Below, one piece after another: positions 51,103 to 53,247 of a stretch of DNA of 53,247 nt. The notes below the pieces were generated by a model. It was not told the DNA's origin, ran no database searches, and saw nothing but the letters and a program-made list of their open reading frames with translations. Every line of letters begins with the position of its first letter. Positions within the stretch are counted from its first letter, which is position 1. Origin of the DNA: Marinobacter sp. (GTDB taxonomy: Bacteria; Pseudomonadota; Gammaproteobacteria; Pseudomonadales; Oleiphilaceae); assembly GCF_014859525.1 (NCBI RefSeq), contig NZ_JACUUB010000011.1, positions 1 through 53,247 on the forward strand, in the 5' to 3' direction. Both the position numbers and the translations under genes were made by a program.

Positions 51103-52392
51103 TTACTCCGCGATCGGTAACTCAGGGAGGGCCGGTTCTGACAGTGCCAGTTGCTCGTAGTTGTGCAGGGCTTTCTCGATGGCGAGGCCGATGGCCAGAA
51201 TGCCTTCTAGGCCATTGTTAGGCTCTCTTAGCGGAATGGGCACACTGACCGTGATCTGGAACTGGCGCGTTGACGCATCGTAGCGAATCGGCGAGATCCA
51301 CAGGTCGGATTTCCGCTCCACGCCCCGTTCCGTCTCTACGGCAATTTCCTGATATTTGGGCTCGTCACCCTGCCAGTAATCAGACGACAGTTGGCTCATG
51401 GCAACCAGGGCACCTCGGTTGCCTGTCAAAAGGATCTCCGTGACCAGCCCGCCTTGCTCTTCTTTCCACTGTTTCAATCGCTGTGACGATGGCAGCGCCT
51501 GAATCTGGGAGGCCAGAGGCGTTTCCCGTTCCGGCGCCAGCGCTTGCCAGAGGGTGTCCTGAGTCAGGATTTCGGTAAAGGTGTCAAAGCTCGGCCCCTG
51601 GTATATCGCGTCAGTCAGGTTTATGTGTTGCTCGAGAGATGTAATCAATCGCCGGGTTTGCACGGCAATGTGTGCACGTTCGTCTTCAGACAACAGCATG
51701 TGCTGACCCAGGCACTCGGGAAGCTGACGGTTGAAACGGGCCAGAAAGCCCGGATGTTGGTCGGCAAAGCGGGGAGTCAGGTAAAGATGAAGGGGGGCGT
51801 AACGCAGGAACTCGCGTTTCAGGCTCTGGCCAACGGTGGAGCCGCCCTTTTGAAGCAGGTCCATGACACGTTGATCCATCAGCGCCAGATCAATCCGTTG
51901 CCGCTTGAGCAAAGCTGGCAACTGCTCGGTTGCGCTGACCGTAACATATGGCTGTATGCCATTCTGGGTAAGCCAGGTTTCCTCGTTGCTGCCGCCGACA
52001 ACTCCGATTTTGGCGTTGGTAGGGTCAGGGCGTTCGCCAAGGTAAAACCAGTACCATTTTTCCAGCGCCACCGGGTGACTGATCACGGCCGCCTCATCCA
52101 GTTCCGGTGACGGATCCACAGCGAAATAACCGTCGACCAGGTTGCGCTGGAGGGCAAAGCGGGCACGATTCTGGGGCATCAAACGAATGTTCACCTGCGC
52201 GCCGGCATGTTCCATGGCGCAACGAACGGTATCGACGGTTTCGCCGGTAACTTCCGGCCCCCCCGGTACGGGGTTTGCCTGCTGATAGGGTGGGGAATCA
52301 AAGGTGTACAGGCTGAACGTTTCATGGCCAGCAGCGGCGCCCAAGGGTATCAGGGCGAAGAGTAATCCTGTGGTCAAGGGTCGGATAGACAT
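51103..52392 (-). CDS. Periplasmic solute-binding protein with Cache-like C-terminal domain
   Basis: A 429-residue secreted protein with a signal peptide (ALIPLGAAAG/HE). The first 230 residues are a type-3 solute-binding fold (SLYTFDSPPYQQANPVPGGP; GYFAVDPSPELDEAAVI). The last 180 residues look like a Cache/PAS sensor domain (VTEILLTGNRGALVAMSQLS; RFQITVSVPIPLREPNNG). There is no membrane helix between the two parts and no kinase or cyclase follows. It may sense a ligand for a partner elsewhere. The ATG at 52392 was chosen over the upstream TTG because the signal peptide then starts normally. Confidence 0.72.
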   Translation of the reverse strand: MSIRPLTTGLLFALIPLGAAAGHETFSLYTFDSPPYQQANPVPGGPEVTGETVDTVRCAMEHAGAQVNIRLMPQNRARFALQRNLVDGYFAVDPSPELDEAAVISHPVALEKWYWFYLGERPDPTNAKIGVVGGSNEETWLTQNGIQPYVTVSATEQLPALLKRQRIDLALMDQRVMDLLQKGGSTVGQSLKREFLRYAPLHLYLTPRFADQHPGFLARFNRQLPECLGQHMLLSEDERAHIAVQTRRLITSLEQHINLTDAIYQGPSFDTFTEILTQDTLWQALAPERETPLASQIQALPSSQRLKQWKEEQGGLVTEILLTGNRGALVAMSQLSSDYWQGDEPKYQEIAVETERGVERKSDLWISPIRYDASTRQFQITVSVPIPLREPNNGLEGILAIGLAIEKALHNYEQLALSEPALPELPIAE

Positions 52393-52488
52393 GCCGCTTT
52401 CCAGCGTCCTTGTTGCTGACAATTTACCAATATTTATAGCATAGCAGTCAACTCGCTAATTATCTCTTAGCTGTTTTTCCTACGGAGT

Positions 52489-53247
52489 TTACAGTTGCTC
52501 CAGATGGGCTAGCAGCCACTCGCCTCGGTTGAGGATGGCTTCGCGCTTCTGTTCTGGTTGTTTGTCCCAGTTCCGGTACATCATGGCCATGCGCGGATTG
52601 TTGGCAAAGTCATCCCTGTGGCGATCGATGAAATGCCAGTACAGAGCATTGAACGGGCAGGCTTTCTCTCCGGTGGCATCCTGTACACGGTAGTGGCAGT
52701 TCTGGCAATGGTCCGACATGCGCTGGATGTATTTGCCACTGGCGGCGTAGGGCTTGGAGCCCAGATAGCCGCCATCGGCGTGCATCACCATGCCCAGGGT
52801 ATTGGGCAATTCCACCCAGTCGAAGGCGTCGATGTATACCGCCAGGTACCAGTCACAGATGTCTTCCGGATGAATGCCGGCCAGCAGGGCAAAGTTGCCG
52901 GTGACCATCAGGCGCTGGATGTGATGGGCGTAAGCGTTGCGGGCGGTGGCATCAATGGCTTTGTGCATGCAGCGCATTTTGGTTTCGCCGGTCCAGTAGA
53001 ACCAGGGCAGGCTGCGCTGGTTGTTCAACCGGTTCTCTTTGGCGTAACCCGGCATCAGCAACCAGTAAATGCCGCGCACAAACTCGCGCCAGCCGATGAT
53101 CTGGCGAATGAAACCTTCCACTGCATTGAGTGGCGCCCGGCCCGTATACCAAGCTTGTGCTACTGCCTGGCACACATCCGTAGGGTTCAGTAACCCGGTG
53201 TTCAGATAGGGGGACAGGATGGAATGGAACAACCAGTCTTCGTGGTC
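52489..53247 (-). CDS. FeS-BCP-type photolyase, C-terminal part (runs off the window)
   Basis: The reading frame is open to the window edge and the 252 visible residues are the C-terminal half of a cryptochrome/photolyase-related protein of the PhrB (Fe-S bacterial cryptochrome/photolyase) class. The cluster ligands fit: Cys in EDICDWYLA and CQNCHYRVQDATGEKAC, with C-x2-C-x12-C spacing as in Agrobacterium PhrB. The FAD pocket sequence IGWREFVRGIYWL is also typical. Members repair (6-4) photoproducts with light. The 5' end, about half the gene, is outside the window. Confidence 0.88.
   Translation of the reverse strand, partial: DHEDWLFHSILSPYLNTGLLNPTDVCQAVAQAWYTGRAPLNAVEGFIRQIIGWREFVRGIYWLLMPGYAKENRLNNQRSLPWFYWTGETKMRCMHKAIDATARNAYAHHIQRLMVTGNFALLAGIHPEDICDWYLAVYIDAFDWVELPNTLGMVMHADGGYLGSKPYAASGKYIQRMSDHCQNCHYRVQDATGEKACPFNALYWHFIDRHRDDFANNPRMAMMYRNWDKQPEQKREAILNRGEWLLAHLEQL

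Overview
The window looks like a chromosomal segment of a marine, respiring gammaproteobacterium. High GC, a GlyGly-CTERM/rhombosortase pair, a Pseudomonas-type CopA/CopB copper system, an Mrp-type antiporter and two photolyases would all fit Marinobacter or a relative, but this is inferred from gene content only. No rRNA, tRNA, CRISPR array, insertion sequence, integrase or phage gene was recognised.

Layout. (1) 1-3259: an AEC-family transporter, then a rhombosortase divergent from its probable substrate, a secreted M12B-like zinc metalloprotease with a GlyGly-CTERM tail. (2) 3302-29634: a 26-kb copper island. A PhoP/PhoQ-like two-component system in one operon with a cation diffusion facilitator is divergent from cupredoxin-copA-copB. 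Next come a small membrane protein with a copper P-type ATPase; a DUF2933/ICMT pair continuing into a LolA-like protein, an ABC exporter with an internally duplicated permease and an outer-membrane barrel; a reverse-strand trio (His-rich protein, HupE/UreJ, membrane anchor); a CusCBA-type RND pump; and a Met-rich periplasmic protein followed by a transmembrane flavocytochrome and a cytochrome b5/FMN protein. (3) 29772-36655: nine overlapping genes for an Mrp/Mnh antiporter whose order matches archaeal Mbh membrane arms. (4) 36638-49054, reverse strand: photolyase with DUF2256, then (reading upstream) ApbC, ferredoxin reductase, YeiH, DUF971, a small secreted protein, FdxA, a HEAT-repeat protein, an AprB-like ferredoxin, an AprA-like flavoprotein, a GntR regulator and an SsuABC/TauABC-like ABC transporter. 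(5) 49409-53247: a tandem HAD protein, a solute-binding/Cache-like protein and the C-terminal part of an Fe-S photolyase.

The most striking signal outside genes is the direct repeat TTCAG-N6-TTCAG (11-bp period). I found six perfect copies, all in promoter regions of the copper island: one facing the regulator operon and one each before cupredoxin-copAB, the ATPase unit, DUF2933, cusCBA and the Met-rich/flavocytochrome unit. In most of them a -10-like hexamer follows after 10-12 bp. This looks like the operator of the local PhoP-like response regulator. It places the uncharacterised LolA/ABC/barrel exporter and the flavocytochrome/FMN redox module in one predicted copper regulon. Two of these promoters also carry an FNR/Anr-type box about 25 bp upstream.

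A second predicted regulon is the AprAB-like cluster. An 18-bp element with TTGT-N4-ACA at its core occurs upstream of both the solute-binding-protein gene and the GntR gene. The binding protein ends in a NosL-like domain.
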